Positions 18,376 to 27,306 are shown, counted from the first letter of the stretch. The stretch: DNA of 35,052 nt from Candidatus Symbiopectobacterium sp. 'North America' (GCF_015762685.1 NZ_PEHF01000010.1:1-35052); one strand, 5' to 3'. Translations and numbers: made by a program. Notes: generated by a model not told the origin, from the sequence alone.

Positions 18376-19258
18376 ATGATTCGTATTGCCTGTGTGGGAA
18401 TTACCGTGATGGATCGCCTCTATTATGTGGAAGCGCTGCCGGCGACGGGGGGAAAGTATGTCGCGCAAAACTACCGGGAAGTTGGCAACGGCGGCGGTTG
18501 CCGCTGCCAGACTGGGGGCGCAGGTCGATTTTATTGGCCGCGTGGGGGATGACGACATTGGTGCCGCACTGCTGAGCGAGTTGGCCTCCTTTGGCGTTAA
18601 CACCCGCTATACGCACCGTATTGAACAGGCACGATCCTCGCAATCCGCCATTCTGGTGGATGAGCAAGGTGAGCGGATTATTGTTAATTATCCGAGCCCG
18701 GATCTTTCGCCCAACGCCTACTGGTTTGATCAAATCGATTTTAGCCAGTGGGATGTGGTGCTGGCGGATGTGCGCTGGCATGAAGGTGCCAAACGCGCTT
18801 TCACGCTGGCGCGCCAGGCGGGGGTGATGACGGTGCTAAACGGTGATATGACGCCGCAGGATATTACCGAACTGGTGGCGCTGAGCGATCATGCGGTGTT
18901 CTCTGTCCCCGGTCTGCTGCGCTTAACGGAAGTGGCTGCGAGCGCTGAAGCATTAACGCGCGCAAAAATGATCACAAATGGACAGGTTTATGTCACTCAG
19001 GGGGCTGAGGGATGTCAGTGGTTGGAAAACGGTGAGTTACGGCATCAGTCGGGATTTGCCGTTAACATGGTGGATACCACCGGTGCGGGCGATGTTTTCC
19101 ACGGTGCGCTGGCCGTTGCTTTGGCGCAGGGGAATACGGTAACTGAGGCAGTGCGCTTTGCCAGTGGCGTGGCGGCATTGAAATGCACGCGCCTGGGTGG
19201 ACGTTCCGGTATCCCTGACTGTGATCAAACCCGCTCCTTTTTGTCCCTTTTTGTATAG
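18376..19258 (+). pseudogene. yihV: Sulfofructose kinase YihV, small deletion
   Basis: YihV is a PfkB-family kinase that phosphorylates 6-deoxy-6-sulfofructose at C1. The ATG at 18376 has TAAGGAA upstream and gives MIRIACVGITVMDRLYYVEA through NYREVG. The expected GGGPAATAAVAAARLGAQ then appears only as TAAVAAARLGAQ in a different frame. A loss of about 14 bases at 18486/18487 fits both the missing residues and the frame change. The lost GG-x-PA segment is part of the PfkB substrate-binding motif. The rest is well preserved to the end, including DTTGAGDVFHGALAVAL, the PfkB signature with the catalytic Asp. An internal ATG at 18425 could give a truncated product without the N-terminal lid, which is unlikely to be active. 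Confidence 0.9.
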
Positions 19259-19291
19259 AATGCGGAAAGTGTGGTTTTGAGAGGGATCCCC

Positions 19292-20098
19292 ATGAGCTTT
19301 ACCGAACTAATCGGTAATCCGCGCCACGACCGGTTGCTGGCACTGGTGGCCGAACGCGGCTACATGAACATTGATGTGTTGGCGCAACTGCTGGAGGTTT
19401 CCACGCAGACCGTCCGGCGTGACATTCGCAAGCTGAGCGAGCAAGGATTGATTACTCGGCACCATGGCGGTGCCGGACGTGCATCCAGCGTGGTGAACAC
19501 CGCGTTTGAACAGCGGGAAGTGTCTCTGACCGATGAGAAAAAAACGATTGCCGAGGCGATTGCTGATTATATTCCTGATGGCTCGACGATTTTCATCACC
19601 ATTGGCACCACCGTGGAGCACGTAGCCCGTGCTCTGCTGAACCATAACGAACTGCGTATTATCACCAACAGCCTGCGCGTCGCGCATATTCTGTATAAAA
19701 ATCCGCGTTTTGAAGTGATGGTACCGGGCGGTACGCTGCGTCCTCACAATAGTGGCATTATCGGCCCGGCGGCTAATGCCTTTGTACAAGGGTTTCGCGC
19801 TGATTATCTGGTGACCAGCGTCGGGGCGATCGAGAGTGACGGCACACTGCTGGAATTTGATGTCAATGAAGCCAGCGTGGCACAAACCATGATGCGCCAT
19901 TCGCGGCACATCTTGCTCGCCGCTGATCATACCAAGTACCACGCCTCGGCGGCTGTGGACATTGGCAATATCACGCAGGCAGCCGCGCTGTTTACTGATG
20001 AAATGCCGCCTGCGGGGTTGAAAGCACGGCTCAAGGAGAGTCAGGTGGAGCTTATTTTTTCGGGAGAGGAGGGAGAGGCTTCTGAGCCGACGTTGTAG
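19292..20098 (+). CDS. yihW: DeoR-family repressor of sulfoquinovose catabolism (YihW/CsqR)
   Basis: A 268-residue regulator: a DeoR-type N-terminal winged helix (GYMNIDVLAQLLEVSTQTVRRDIRKLSEQGLI, about residues 19-51) and a DeoRC sugar-phosphate-sensing domain (ITNSLRVAHILYKNP, VMVPGGTL, DYLVTSVGAIESDGTLLEFD, LLAADHTKYH). The ATG at 19292 has GAGGGA upstream and matches E. coli YihW; an upstream in-frame start at 19271 is unlikely. E. coli YihW represses the yih genes and is relieved by sulfoquinovose or its derivatives. It is intact, so an intact repressor presides over a broken pathway. It follows yihV by 33 bases. Confidence 0.93.
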   Translation: MSFTELIGNPRHDRLLALVAERGYMNIDVLAQLLEVSTQTVRRDIRKLSEQGLITRHHGGAGRASSVVNTAFEQREVSLTDEKKTIAEAIADYIPDGSTIFITIGTTVEHVARALLNHNELRIITNSLRVAHILYKNPRFEVMVPGGTLRPHNSGIIGPAANAFVQGFRADYLVTSVGAIESDGTLLEFDVNEASVAQTMMRHSRHILLAADHTKYHASAAVDIGNITQAAALFTDEMPPAGLKARLKESQVELIFSGEEGEASEPTL

Positions 20099-20144
20099 CG
20101 ATATCTTTGCCTATTCCCCTGACATGGCTTCACTATGTTGTCAT

Positions 20145-20179
20145 ATTAGCCGCTACATTCATCATGTGTAACGGCTAAT
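20145..20179. terminator. Inverted repeat after yihW
   Basis: ATTAGCCG (20145-20152) and CGGCTAAT (20172-20179) are exact complements, with a further TACA/TGTA pairing inside the loop. It lies 47 bases after yihW and before the convergent membrane-protein gene, so a transcription-stop role is plausible. There is no strong U-run. Confidence 0.45.
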
Positions 20180-20256
20180 GTTCTGCTTAAAAGGGGGTTA
20201 CCGTATTCAGTCACTGCCTATGTTATTCAGCAGTGCAATTATGCAAATTGGACGCG

Positions 20257-20790
20257 CTAAATAATCATCGCGAGAATGATAAGAAAAAGAATCAAGATTG
20301 CGCTAGAGAAATAGATAAGATAGGTTCGTGTTTTTGTTAGTTCGTGCTGTAAGACCCTAAATTGTTTATCGTAATTAACAGCCCTAATCTCTTGCTGCGG
20401 TGATATGTCTTTTTCTGATAAGAAACGCTCAGCATGATTTGCAATAATACTGCCTCCCGCGCCAGAACATGAGAATATTACCAGGTTTTTAAATATTTCC
20501 AGGTTGTCGATAACGTTCATCGGTAAGGTTTTAGCAAGCTCTTCACTGTATATGATTGCTTTTGCAAGAAAAATACCGAGAAGAATACCGTACGATATCA
20601 AACTGACACCTTTTATAATCCTTTCTACCTTCCACTCAAGAATAGCAATCATAAAGCAGAAGAAGGTACAAATAAGGGGGAGGGGGTAAATGAGATTGTA
20701 TCTTTCAAAGAACCAAGCAGATAGAAAGAGTATTAAAAAGAAGCAACCAACATATTTCATTTGAAAACGTTTCAATTTAGCGCCTGCCAA
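20257..20790 (-). CDS. Hypothetical inner-membrane protein with four predicted helices
   Basis: I do not recognise this protein. The longest reading is 177 residues from a TTG at 20790; the ATG at 20760 (MKYVGCFFLILFL) would give 167 and neither has a clear ribosome binding site. Hydrophobic stretches lie at about residues 13-28, 35-52, 63-80 and 156-177 of the longer form. The middle part (about 85-150) is soluble and helical, with the Gly-rich SCSGAGGSIIANHAERFL. The last helix makes a C-terminal anchor. Its base composition is AT-richer than the flanking core genes, suggesting transfer. A structured inverted repeat sits just upstream. It has no operon partner on its strand. Confidence 0.6.
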   Translation of the reverse strand: MAGAKLKRFQMKYVGCFFLILFLSAWFFERYNLIYPLPLICTFFCFMIAILEWKVERIIKGVSLISYGILLGIFLAKAIIYSEELAKTLPMNVIDNLEIFKNLVIFSCSGAGGSIIANHAERFLSEKDISPQQEIRAVNYDKQFRVLQHELTKTRTYLIYFSSAILILFLIILAMII

Positions 20791-20796
20791 AAATGT

Positions 20797-20863
20797 CGGT
20801 ATTGCACCACGCTTCTCTGGTGGTCAAACCATCAGTAAAAATTTTCTGCGGTGCTATATACCG
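20797..20863. repeat. Nested inverted-repeat element
   Basis: The outer arms are 20797-20812 (CGGTATTGCACCACGC) and 20848-20863 (GCGGTGCTATATACCG), imperfect complements. Inside is a tight hairpin, GGTGGT-caa-ACCATC (20819-20833). This fits a small palindromic mobile or regulatory element in the gap between two minus-strand genes. It lacks the core sites of an integron attC. Confidence 0.4.
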
Positions 20864-20883
20864 ATTGTTAGAGTGATATCGAT

Positions 20884-21201
20884 TTATCTTTTTGATAACA
20901 AAGCATTATAAGCTTCATCAAAAGCACCCATCAATATATAGGTCGCATCCTTTCGCTTGTGCTGATCGATCATTGGCACCAGGCGTCTTAAGTGTTCGCT
21001 GGCGCAATGTTCATCTAGCGCCGAATGGTCTGGCCACTCTTCGATGAAGATAAAGTGCCCGATATCTTTCTCGTCGACATACAGATCGTAGGCAATGCAC
21101 CGCGGTTCTTGCTTGGTGGCCTCAACCAACTCACGATACAGCGGGAGTACGATTTCAATCGCCTCTGGTTTGATAAAATCTTCAGCAATCACTTTTAGCA
21201 T
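20884..21201 (-). CDS. ABM-domain putative quinol monooxygenase
   Basis: A 105-residue single-domain protein of the antibiotic biosynthesis monooxygenase (ABM, ferredoxin-like dimeric alpha+beta barrel) family, as in E. coli YgiN. The pattern is typical: a first strand with VIAEDFIKPEAIE, the ELVEATKQEPRCIAYDLYVD segment, then FIFIEEWPDHSALDEHCASEHLRRL with the conserved E-x-W, H and FxExW-like residues. Such proteins oxidise quinol-like or polyketide substrates without cofactors, or serve as stress-linked dimers. The ATG at 21201 (MLKVIAEDF) is the natural start. It is divergent from hipB and has its own promoter region, partly shared with the hip operator array. Confidence 0.85.
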   Translation of the reverse strand: MLKVIAEDFIKPEAIEIVLPLYRELVEATKQEPRCIAYDLYVDEKDIGHFIFIEEWPDHSALDEHCASEHLRRLVPMIDQHKRKDATYILMGAFDEAYNALLSKR

Positions 21202-21274
21202 TTAGGTTCTCGGTTTTTGAGGCTGCAGTGGGAAAAGTTCATCGTGGCGTTGGCTTCATATTGCTGATTTTTTA

Positions 21275-21378
21275 TTACACGCTATAGCAGGTAATTACGA
21301 GTTTAACGCCTATAGCGTGTATTCCTTGTTTTACCTGCTAAGGCGTGTAATAGTTATCTTACCGTCTACAGCCGGTAG
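21275..21378. promoter_or_regulatory. Array of four 20-bp palindromic operators upstream of hipB
   Basis: Four related 20-bp imperfect palindromes lie at 21275-21294 (TTACACGCTATAGCAGGTAA), 21303-21322 (TTAACGCCTATAGCGTGTAT), 21331-21350 (TTACCTGCTAAGGCGTGTAA) and 21359-21378 (TTACCGTCTACAGCCGGTAG). Successive centres are exactly 28 bp apart. The shared form is TTAC-N12-GTAA with a CTATAG-like middle. E. coli hipBA is likewise controlled by several spaced HipB operators, although with a different sequence (TATCC-N8-GGATA). These are very probably the HipB-binding sites and would place HipB dimers cooperatively on one promoter. The last one ends nine bases before the hipB ATG. Confidence 0.8.
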
Positions 21379-21387
21379 GATCGAGTG

Positions 21388-21657
21388 ATGAAAGTGACCA
21401 ACAGCAAGCAGCTTAGCAGCTATCTAAAAGATGTTCGTATCACCCAGAAACTATCACAAGGAAAGGTGGCCAACAAAGTGGGCATTCGTCAGGACACGGT
21501 ATCCAGCTTCGAGCAACACCCTGATTCCACCAAGCTGGAAACCTTTTTTAAAATCCTGTCGGCATTGAATTTAGAACTGACGGTGACGCCCAGAAACGCA
21601 GAAGCAGCTAATAATGAGCCCTCTGTTGCAACCTCATCCTGGAAGGAAGAATGGTAA
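21388..21657 (+). CDS. hipB: HipB-type antitoxin and autorepressor
   Basis: An 89-residue HTH_3 (Cro/Xre) protein: LKDVRITQKLSQGKVANKVGIRQDTVSSFEQHPDSTKLETFFKILSALNLELTV. This matches E. coli HipB domain order, including NPD-like and TFFKIL segments and the C-terminal Glu-Trp. ATG 21388 has AGGA seven bases upstream; an overlapping GTG at 21385 is possible. HipB neutralises the HipA kinase and represses the operon by binding upstream palindromes. The final TAA shares its last base with the hipA ATG (TAATG). The gene is intact although its toxin partner is broken, so it may persist as a DNA-binding regulator. Confidence 0.88.
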   Translation: MKVTNSKQLSSYLKDVRITQKLSQGKVANKVGIRQDTVSSFEQHPDSTKLETFFKILSALNLELTVTPRNAEAANNEPSVATSSWKEEW

Positions 21658-22976
21658 TGGCTGCGTTCGATGTTTACATGAACGGCTATCGGGTGGGGAT
21701 ATTGACCAAAACCGGTAGCGGCGCTCATCATTTTTTCTATGATGCGAACTGGCTTGGGTTGCCGGGCAGTCGCCCCATCTCGCTCTCGATGCCGCTACGC
21801 CATCAGCCTTATCAAGGTGATGAAGTTTATAACTTCTTCGACAATTTGTTGCCGGATAACCCGGATATCAGAAGACGCATTGTTGCCAGACACCAGGTGG
21901 ATTCCACCCAGCCGTTTGATCTGCTGGCTAAAGTGGGGCAGGACAGTGTCGGGGCGTTGCAATTGGTGCCGCAGGGTACTGCTGTTGGCAATATAAAACA
22001 GATTGAATACAAAACCTTATCCGAACAACAGCTTGAAAACATACTGGCGGGATACCTGTCCGATGCCCCGCTGGGGATGATTGATTCAGAAGATGATTTT
22101 CGCATATATATTGCTGGCGCACAGGAAAAGACGGCGCTGCTCTATCTGGACGGTCACTGGTGCCTGCCTCTTAATACCACACCCACTACCCAAATCATTA
22201 AGCTACCGATTGGTAAAACCGAAAGCCACTCTTACGCAATTGATATGTCTGACAGCGTTGAAAATGAATATCTGTGCATGCTGATTGCCAATGCGTTTGG
22301 GCTGCCGGTACCGCATTGTTTTATGATTAAAACTGGCAAGATAAAAGCGCTGGCGGTAGAACGATTTGATCGTAAGTACGCCTCGGACGGCAGTTGGATT
22401 ATGCGGTTGCCGCAAGAGGATTTTTGCCAGGTATTAAACGTTTCATCCGCACGGAAATACGAAAACCACGGTGGGCCGGGTATTTCCGCCATTATGGCAT
22501 ATCTGTTGGGTTCGGTCGATCCAGCACAGGATCGCTATAGCTTTATGAAGACTCAGGTGCTGTTTTGACTATTGGCTGCCACGGATGGGCATGCGAAAAA
22601 CTTTTCCCTGTTTATTGAATCTGAGGGACTCTATCGCCTCACGCCTTACTATGACATTCTCTCGATGTACCCGGCCATTGAAGGACGGGGAATTGATCGT
22701 AAAGAGGCCAAACTCGCGATTGGGTTGGCCGGCTCAAGAGGCAAGAAATACGCTATTGAACAGATCTTTCCACGCCACTTTTTCCAAACGGCGCAGGCCG
22801 TTGGGTTTGCCAGAGAATCGATGGAAAGCATTCTGACTGAATTTGCACAATCGATGGATGCTGTTGTGGAGAAAGTCAGAAGCCAACTGCCTGCTGATTT
22901 TCCTGCATCGATTCGTGATGCGATTCTCGAAGGCATGCAGGCGAGAGCAAGGCGATTAATGATCGGGTGGCAATAG
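21657..22976 (+). pseudogene. hipA: HipA toxin kinase with in-frame TGA at a tryptophan position
   Basis: HipA is a Ser/Thr kinase that phosphorylates GltX and causes persistence. Start ATG 21657 overlaps the hipB stop and has AAGGAAG upstream. The reading frame is continuous to 22976 (439 codons, E. coli HipA has 440) except for TGA at 22566-22568, codon 304. The surrounding text reads TQVLF-stop-LLAATDGHAKNFSLFIE, where HipA proteins have Trp before L-x-x-ATDGHAKNF. The catalytic Asp lies just after the stop, so the 303-residue product lacks the active site. The P-loop-like segment FRIYIAGAQEKTALL has Tyr (about 151) where E. coli has the autophosphorylated Ser150. All other family parts, including PYYDIL and a C-terminal helical domain, are present. 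Confidence 0.9.
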
Positions 22977-22991
22977 GCACCGGTGGTGCCT
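22975..22991. terminator. Hairpin between convergent hipA and mnmE
   Basis: AGGCACC (22975-22981) and GGTGCCT (22985-22991) form a 7-bp stem with loop GGT directly after the hipA stop, 20 bases before the mnmE stop on the other strand. It can serve as a shared transcription end. The U-run is poor. Confidence 0.4.
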
Positions 22992-23010
22992 CTCGGCGTG
23001 TGTAGGGCGA

Positions 23011-24375
23011 CTACTTCCCAATACAAAAACTCGAGAAAATCCGTCCCAACAAGTCATCGGAAGTAAATTCCCCGGTTATCTCACTCAGTGCCTGTTGTGC
23101 CAGCCGCAGCTCTTCTGCTAGCAGTTCGCCAGCGTAAGCGCTCACTAACTGTTCTTTGCCTTGTTCCAGATGCTGTGCGGCGGTTTCCAGCGCTTGCAGG
23201 TGGCGGCGTCGTGCCAAGAAGCCCCCTTCGGTGTTGCTGGTAAAGCCCATGCTCTGTTTTAGATGGTTACGCAGGATATCGACGCCATCACCGGTTTTGG
23301 CGGACAGGCGAATGAGTGAGTAAGTGTTTACCTCTTCAATGCCTTGTGGTTCTCCGGTAATGTCGGCTTTATTGCGCACCACGGTAATCGGCAGTGTGGC
23401 GGGCAGGCGTGCCATAAACTCTGGCCAGATTTCGGCAGGCGATGTGGCTTCAGTGGTGGTGCTATCGACCATAAACAGCACGCCATCCGCCTGTTCAATC
23501 TCTTGCCAGGCGCGTTCAATGCCGATGCGTTCCACTTCGTCGCTGGCATCGCGTAGCCCAGCAGTGTCGATGATATGCAGCGGCATGCTGTCGATATGAA
23601 TATGCTCGCGCAGTACGTCGCGCGTGGTGCCCGCGATAGCGGTCACGATTGCTGCCTCACGCCCGGCCAGAGCGTTAAGCAGGCTCGATTTGCCTGCATT
23701 TGGGCGACCCGCAATTACCACCTTCATGCCTTCACGCAGCAGGCTGCCTTGATGTGCTTCGGCCTGAACATCCGCCAGATCGGCCATCACGTCGTTGAGT
23801 TCCGCCTCGATCTTGCCGTCAGAGAGGAAATCGATCTCTTCATCAGGAAAATCGATGGCAGCCTCGACGTAGATGCGCAGGTGAATCAGCGCTTCCACCA
23901 GACGGTGAATGCGGGTAGAGAAGGTGCCTTGCAAGGAGTTCAGCGCAGATCGTGCCGCTTGCTCGGAGCTGGCATCGATCAGGTCTGCGATAGCTTCGGC
24001 CTGCGCCAGATCGAGCTTGTCATTGAGAAACGCGCGCTCGGAGAACTCGCCGGGGCGCGCAATGCGCAGGCCGGGCAGTGCTAGAATGCGCTGCATCAGC
24101 AAATCAAGAATAACCGGGCCACCGTGTCCTTGCAGCTCTAGCACATCCTCGCCGGTGAAGGAGTTGGGGCCAGGAAACCAGATGGCAATACCCTGATCCA
24201 ACGCGCTGCCGTCGGCATCGCGAAACGGCAGATAATCCGCATGGCGCGGTTTGGGTAATTTACCCAGCACGGCACGCGCTACGTCGGCGGCCTGCTGGCC
24301 GGACACGCGCAAAATACCTACTCCACCGCGTCCGGGGGGCGTGGCTTGGGCTACGATGGTATCGGTATGGCTCAT
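23011..24375 (-). CDS. mnmE: tRNA modification GTPase MnmE
   Basis: A 454-residue GTPase that with MnmG installs the carboxymethylaminomethyl group on wobble U34 of certain tRNAs. The start at 24375 ([20 protein letters not shown]) matches the family; the open frame upstream to 24582 is chance. An N-terminal folate-binding domain, helical domain and inserted G domain are all visible. G-domain motifs are [11 protein letters not shown] (G1), AGTTRD (G2), DTAG (G3) and NKAD (G4). It ends FCIGK, with the catalytic C-terminal Cys. One oddity: the normally near-invariant TDIAGTTRD reads TAIAGTTRD (Asp to Ala at about residue 246), just before G2. It is convergent to hipA and lies downstream of yidC. 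Confidence 0.96.
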   Translation of the reverse strand: MSHTDTIVAQATPPGRGGVGILRVSGQQAADVARAVLGKLPKPRHADYLPFRDADGSALDQGIAIWFPGPNSFTGEDVLELQGHGGPVILDLLMQRILALPGLRIARPGEFSERAFLNDKLDLAQAEAIADLIDASSEQAARSALNSLQGTFSTRIHRLVEALIHLRIYVEAAIDFPDEEIDFLSDGKIEAELNDVMADLADVQAEAHQGSLLREGMKVVIAGRPNAGKSSLLNALAGREAAIVTAIAGTTRDVLREHIHIDSMPLHIIDTAGLRDASDEVERIGIERAWQEIEQADGVLFMVDSTTTEATSPAEIWPEFMARLPATLPITVVRNKADITGEPQGIEEVNTYSLIRLSAKTGDGVDILRNHLKQSMGFTSNTEGGFLARRRHLQALETAAQHLEQGKEQLVSAYAGELLAEELRLAQQALSEITGEFTSDDLLGRIFSSFCIGK

Positions 24376-24400
24376 GATGGTTTCTCTGTGGCGATTAAAC

Positions 24401-24429
24401 AAAAAAATAAGGCGGCCCGTAGCCGCCTT
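24401..24429 (-). terminator. Rho-independent terminator after yidC
   Basis: On the minus strand AAGGCGGC (24429-24422) pairs with GCCGCCTT (24416-24409) around a 5-base loop, followed by ATTTTTTTG. This is a classic intrinsic terminator for the rpmH-rnpA-yidD-yidC transcript and lies just before the mnmE start. Confidence 0.85.
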
Positions 24430-24452
24430 ATTCTCAGACTTGTGCAGTCCGC

Positions 24453-26099
24453 TTATTTCTTCTCTTTCTTGTCGCGGCTGTGCAGGCCTTTCTTCTCCAG
24501 CCCGCGGTAAATCAACTGCTGCTGGATAATGGTGACCAGGTTGCTGACGATATAGTACAGCACCAGACCTGACGGGAACCACAGGAAGAACACGGTAAAG
24601 ATAACCGGCATATAGGTCATGATCTTCTGCTGCATCGGGTCGGTCACTGTGGTCGGCGACATCTTCTGAATGAAGAACATCGTGATACCCATCAGGATCG
24701 GCAGGATGTAGAACGGGTCTTGCGCAGACAGGTCAGTGATCCACAGGATGAACGGCGCATGGCGCAGCTCAACCGAGCTCATCAGCATGTAGTACAACGC
24801 CAGGAAGATAGGCATCTGGATCAGCAGCGGGAAGCAGCCGCCCAGTGGGTTCACTTTCTCCGCCTTGTACAGCGCCATCATCTCTTGACTCATGCGCTGC
24901 TTGTCATCACCGATACGCTCGCGCATGGCTTGCATTTTCGGTTGCAGCATACGCATTTTCGCCATCGATGTGTACTGCGCCTTAGTCAGCGGGTACATAA
25001 TGCCGCGCACGATAAAGGTGATGGCGATAATGGAGAAGCCCCAGTTACCGATGAAGCCATGCAGGAATTTCAGCAGCTTGAACAGCGGCTGGGAGATAAA
25101 CCATAACCAACCGTAATCCACTGACAGGTCCAGATGCGGTGCAACAGCCGCCATCTTGTCCTGAATTTCCGGGCCAACCCACAGCACTGCGCTGATGTCT
25201 TTCTGCGCGCCCGCGTCAACGGTTACCGGTGTGGCTTTAAAGCCAATGGCGGCCAAACCGTTACCCAATTGCGAGGTATAGAAGGTGTTGGCACCGGCGG
25301 TGGTCGGGATCCACGCGGTAGCAAAATACTGCTGCAACATGGCAACCCAGCCACCATCGGTGGTGACGTTCAGGTTTTCTTTCATGTCGCTGAAGCTGTA
25401 TTTCTTGTACTTATCGTCGCTGGAGGAGAACGCAGCGCCACGATAGGTGTGGAGTGCAAAGTTGTTGCTGTCGGTATCGCGGTGTTTCGGCAGGTCAATA
25501 GACTGCTTCAACTGGCCAAACAGCGTTAACTCCAACGGCTGAGCGCTGGTGTTGTTCACGTTGTAGCTAACGTTCAGCGCGTAGTCACCACGTTTAAGCC
25601 CGAACGTTTTGGTGAAGGTTACGCCGTCAGCGTTGGTGTAGGTCAACGGAATGGTCAGTGCGTCCTGTCCGTCAGCCAGTTCAAAGTGATCCTGGGTGGC
25701 AGTAAACTGCGGACGTGCGCCGTTCGCCGGATTATCCGGACCGTGTTTACCCGTCAATCCACTCTGTGCCTGATACACAAATTCCGGCGTGGTTTCCAGC
25801 AGCAGGAATGGCGTAGCAGAGTGCAGTTTGTCAGGGAAAGCCAGCAGATTGGCTTGTTCGATATCGCCGCCGCGCGTATTTATAGTCAGCGACAGTACGT
25901 CGGTTTTCACCGTGATCAGTTTACCCTGACCGCTGTTAGGCACGCCCTGGCTGGCGGTATCACCGTTGACTGCGTTCGTCGCTTGCTGGATGGCTTGCGT
26001 TGAAGCGGCAGGCGGATTTTTGTCCGTCTCCCACGTCTGCCAGATCAGAAAGCTTACGAATAGCAGAGCGATGAGAAGAAGATTGCGTTGCGAATCCAT
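24453..26099 (-). CDS. yidC: Membrane protein insertase YidC
   Basis: A 548-residue inner-membrane insertase that folds and integrates membrane proteins, alone or with SecYEG. The N-terminal anchor ([20 protein letters not shown]) is followed by a large periplasmic P1 domain (about 30-340). After that come the five conserved helices: [60 protein letters not shown] and [20 protein letters not shown]. The hydrophilic-groove Arg lies in TFIVRG. A basic tail (RDKKEKK) ends the protein. It starts 2 bases after the yidD stop, in the usual enterobacterial operon, and length equals E. coli YidC (548). Confidence 0.97.
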   Translation of the reverse strand: MDSQRNLLLIALLFVSFLIWQTWETDKNPPAASTQAIQQATNAVNGDTASQGVPNSGQGKLITVKTDVLSLTINTRGGDIEQANLLAFPDKLHSATPFLLLETTPEFVYQAQSGLTGKHGPDNPANGARPQFTATQDHFELADGQDALTIPLTYTNADGVTFTKTFGLKRGDYALNVSYNVNNTSAQPLELTLFGQLKQSIDLPKHRDTDSNNFALHTYRGAAFSSSDDKYKKYSFSDMKENLNVTTDGGWVAMLQQYFATAWIPTTAGANTFYTSQLGNGLAAIGFKATPVTVDAGAQKDISAVLWVGPEIQDKMAAVAPHLDLSVDYGWLWFISQPLFKLLKFLHGFIGNWGFSIIAITFIVRGIMYPLTKAQYTSMAKMRMLQPKMQAMRERIGDDKQRMSQEMMALYKAEKVNPLGGCFPLLIQMPIFLALYYMLMSSVELRHAPFILWITDLSAQDPFYILPILMGITMFFIQKMSPTTVTDPMQQKIMTYMPVIFTVFFLWFPSGLVLYYIVSNLVTIIQQQLIYRGLEKKGLHSRDKKEKK

Positions 26100-26101
26100 C
26101 G

Positions 26102-26359
26102 TTAATGTTCTCTGTTATTGTCGGGTTTTGGCGGTACGGGATCATCACCACCAGGGTTCAAAGGGTGGCATTTTAATACGCGTTTGAGCGTCAACCAACT
26201 GCCTTTTATCATGCCGAACCTTCGTATGGCCTCAATACCGTATTGTGAACAGGTTGGGCGAAAACGGCAATGTGGCCCTAACAACGGACTTATAACAAGC
26301 TGATAAGCGCGTATCAGCCCGATCAGGAGGCGCGAGCCAAGCAACAGTGCCGTTGCCAT
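26102..26359 (-). CDS. yidD: Membrane protein insertion efficiency factor YidD
   Basis: An 85-residue amphipathic protein that helps YidC-dependent insertion. It carries the family hallmarks [23 protein letters not shown] and [34 protein letters not shown] replaces E. coli YQRLISPLLG. It overlaps the end of rnpA by 37 bases and precedes yidC by 2, as in E. coli. The start at 26359 gives [19 protein letters not shown]; no upstream alternative is needed. Confidence 0.95.
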   Translation of the reverse strand: MATALLLGSRLLIGLIRAYQLVISPLLGPHCRFRPTCSQYGIEAIRRFGMIKGSWLTLKRVLKCHPLNPGGDDPVPPKPDNNREH

Positions 26360-26682
26360 AATTTTTCCAATGCTTCCGTCAACGCGCGATTATCCAGGTC
26401 AGCTACTCCTTTTTTGGCGATCACCACAAAATCCATCGCAGGTAGGGTGTGTCGATGTAAACGAAAGCTTTCCCGCGTCAGACGTTTAATCCGATTGCGT
26501 TCATGCGCCCGTTTGACATGTTTTTTAGCGACAGTAAGACCGATGCGAGGATGCCCCAGCGAATTCAGGCGGCCGAGGATGGTGATTTGCGGCGTGCCAG
26601 CCCGATGCGGCTGCTGGAAGACGAAAGTGAAATGGCTGGGAGTTAACAAACGTAACTCCCTGGGAAAAGCGAGCTTAACCAC
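26323..26682 (-). CDS. rnpA: Ribonuclease P protein component
   Basis: A 119-residue basic protein that joins the M1 RNA to process tRNA 5' ends. It uses GTG at 26682 ([24 protein letters not shown]), the same start as in E. coli. The RNR signature is intact: [20 protein letters not shown]. No purine-rich ribosome binding site precedes the GTG (the upstream mRNA reads CCCTCCTA), as also in E. coli, so translation may depend on coupling to rpmH 18 bases upstream. Confidence 0.96.
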   Translation of the reverse strand: MVKLAFPRELRLLTPSHFTFVFQQPHRAGTPQITILGRLNSLGHPRIGLTVAKKHVKRAHERNRIKRLTRESFRLHRHTLPAMDFVVIAKKGVADLDNRALTEALEKLWQRHCCLARAS

Positions 26683-26700
26683 TAGGAGGGTTAGCTTTTA

Positions 26701-26853
<153 letters not shown>

Positions 26854-26952
26854 CTAAACTTGGATAATTGACTTCACAGTAAACACGTTTGGCGCTCCGG
26901 CGTGAACACTGACCGACGCCTCAATCGCATACATCAAAAATAAAGAGGCTGG

Positions 26953-26981
26953 ATTGTAATAATTGTACAGTCCCGAGTCAA
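26953..26981 (-). promoter_or_regulatory. sigma70 promoter of the rpmH operon
   Basis: On the minus strand TTGACT (26981-26976) and TACAAT (26958-26953) are separated by exactly 17 bp, a near-consensus promoter. It lies about 110 bp upstream of the rpmH start and fits a highly expressed ribosomal protein operon. Confidence 0.8.
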
Positions 26982-27248
26982 TTGGCATCACACGCCTATG
27001 GAGCCCTTTCCGCAATAAATTTGGGGAATTTTCTGCCTGAAATAGCACAGAAGAGCATCAACGCGTCGGGCTGAGAATTATACGTACTCTGCATTAAATC
27101 GCAAGGATCCTGACACGATCCTTGATGCAGGATCATGATCGCTGTCACTCCAGCGTGAATGTCTATTCAGTTATGCTAGGCGTCCGCATGATGCAAGCCT
27201 GCGTCATCGTTGTGCGGCACGTGGCGGCCACGAGTGATAAGAATAGCC

Positions 27249-27257
27249 TGTGGATAA
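27249..27257 (-). promoter_or_regulatory. Perfect DnaA box in the dnaA promoter region
   Basis: TGTGGATAA is the reverse complement of TTATCCACA, the strong DnaA-binding sequence. It sits about 240 bp before dnaA, in the same context (CCTGTGGATAAA) as the E. coli dnaA promoter box used for autorepression. Confidence 0.85.
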
Positions 27258-27306
27258 AAAGGATCGAAACTGTGCAGAAAGGGAAGATCTCTGCCGAGGA
27301 TTAGGT

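Noticed and set aside
20797..20863. Integron attC site
   Set aside because: The nested palindromes lack the RYYYAAC/GTTRRRY core sites.
24376..24582. N-terminal extension of mnmE
   Set aside because: The extra frame runs through the yidC terminator and the end of yidC; the family start at 24375 is clear.
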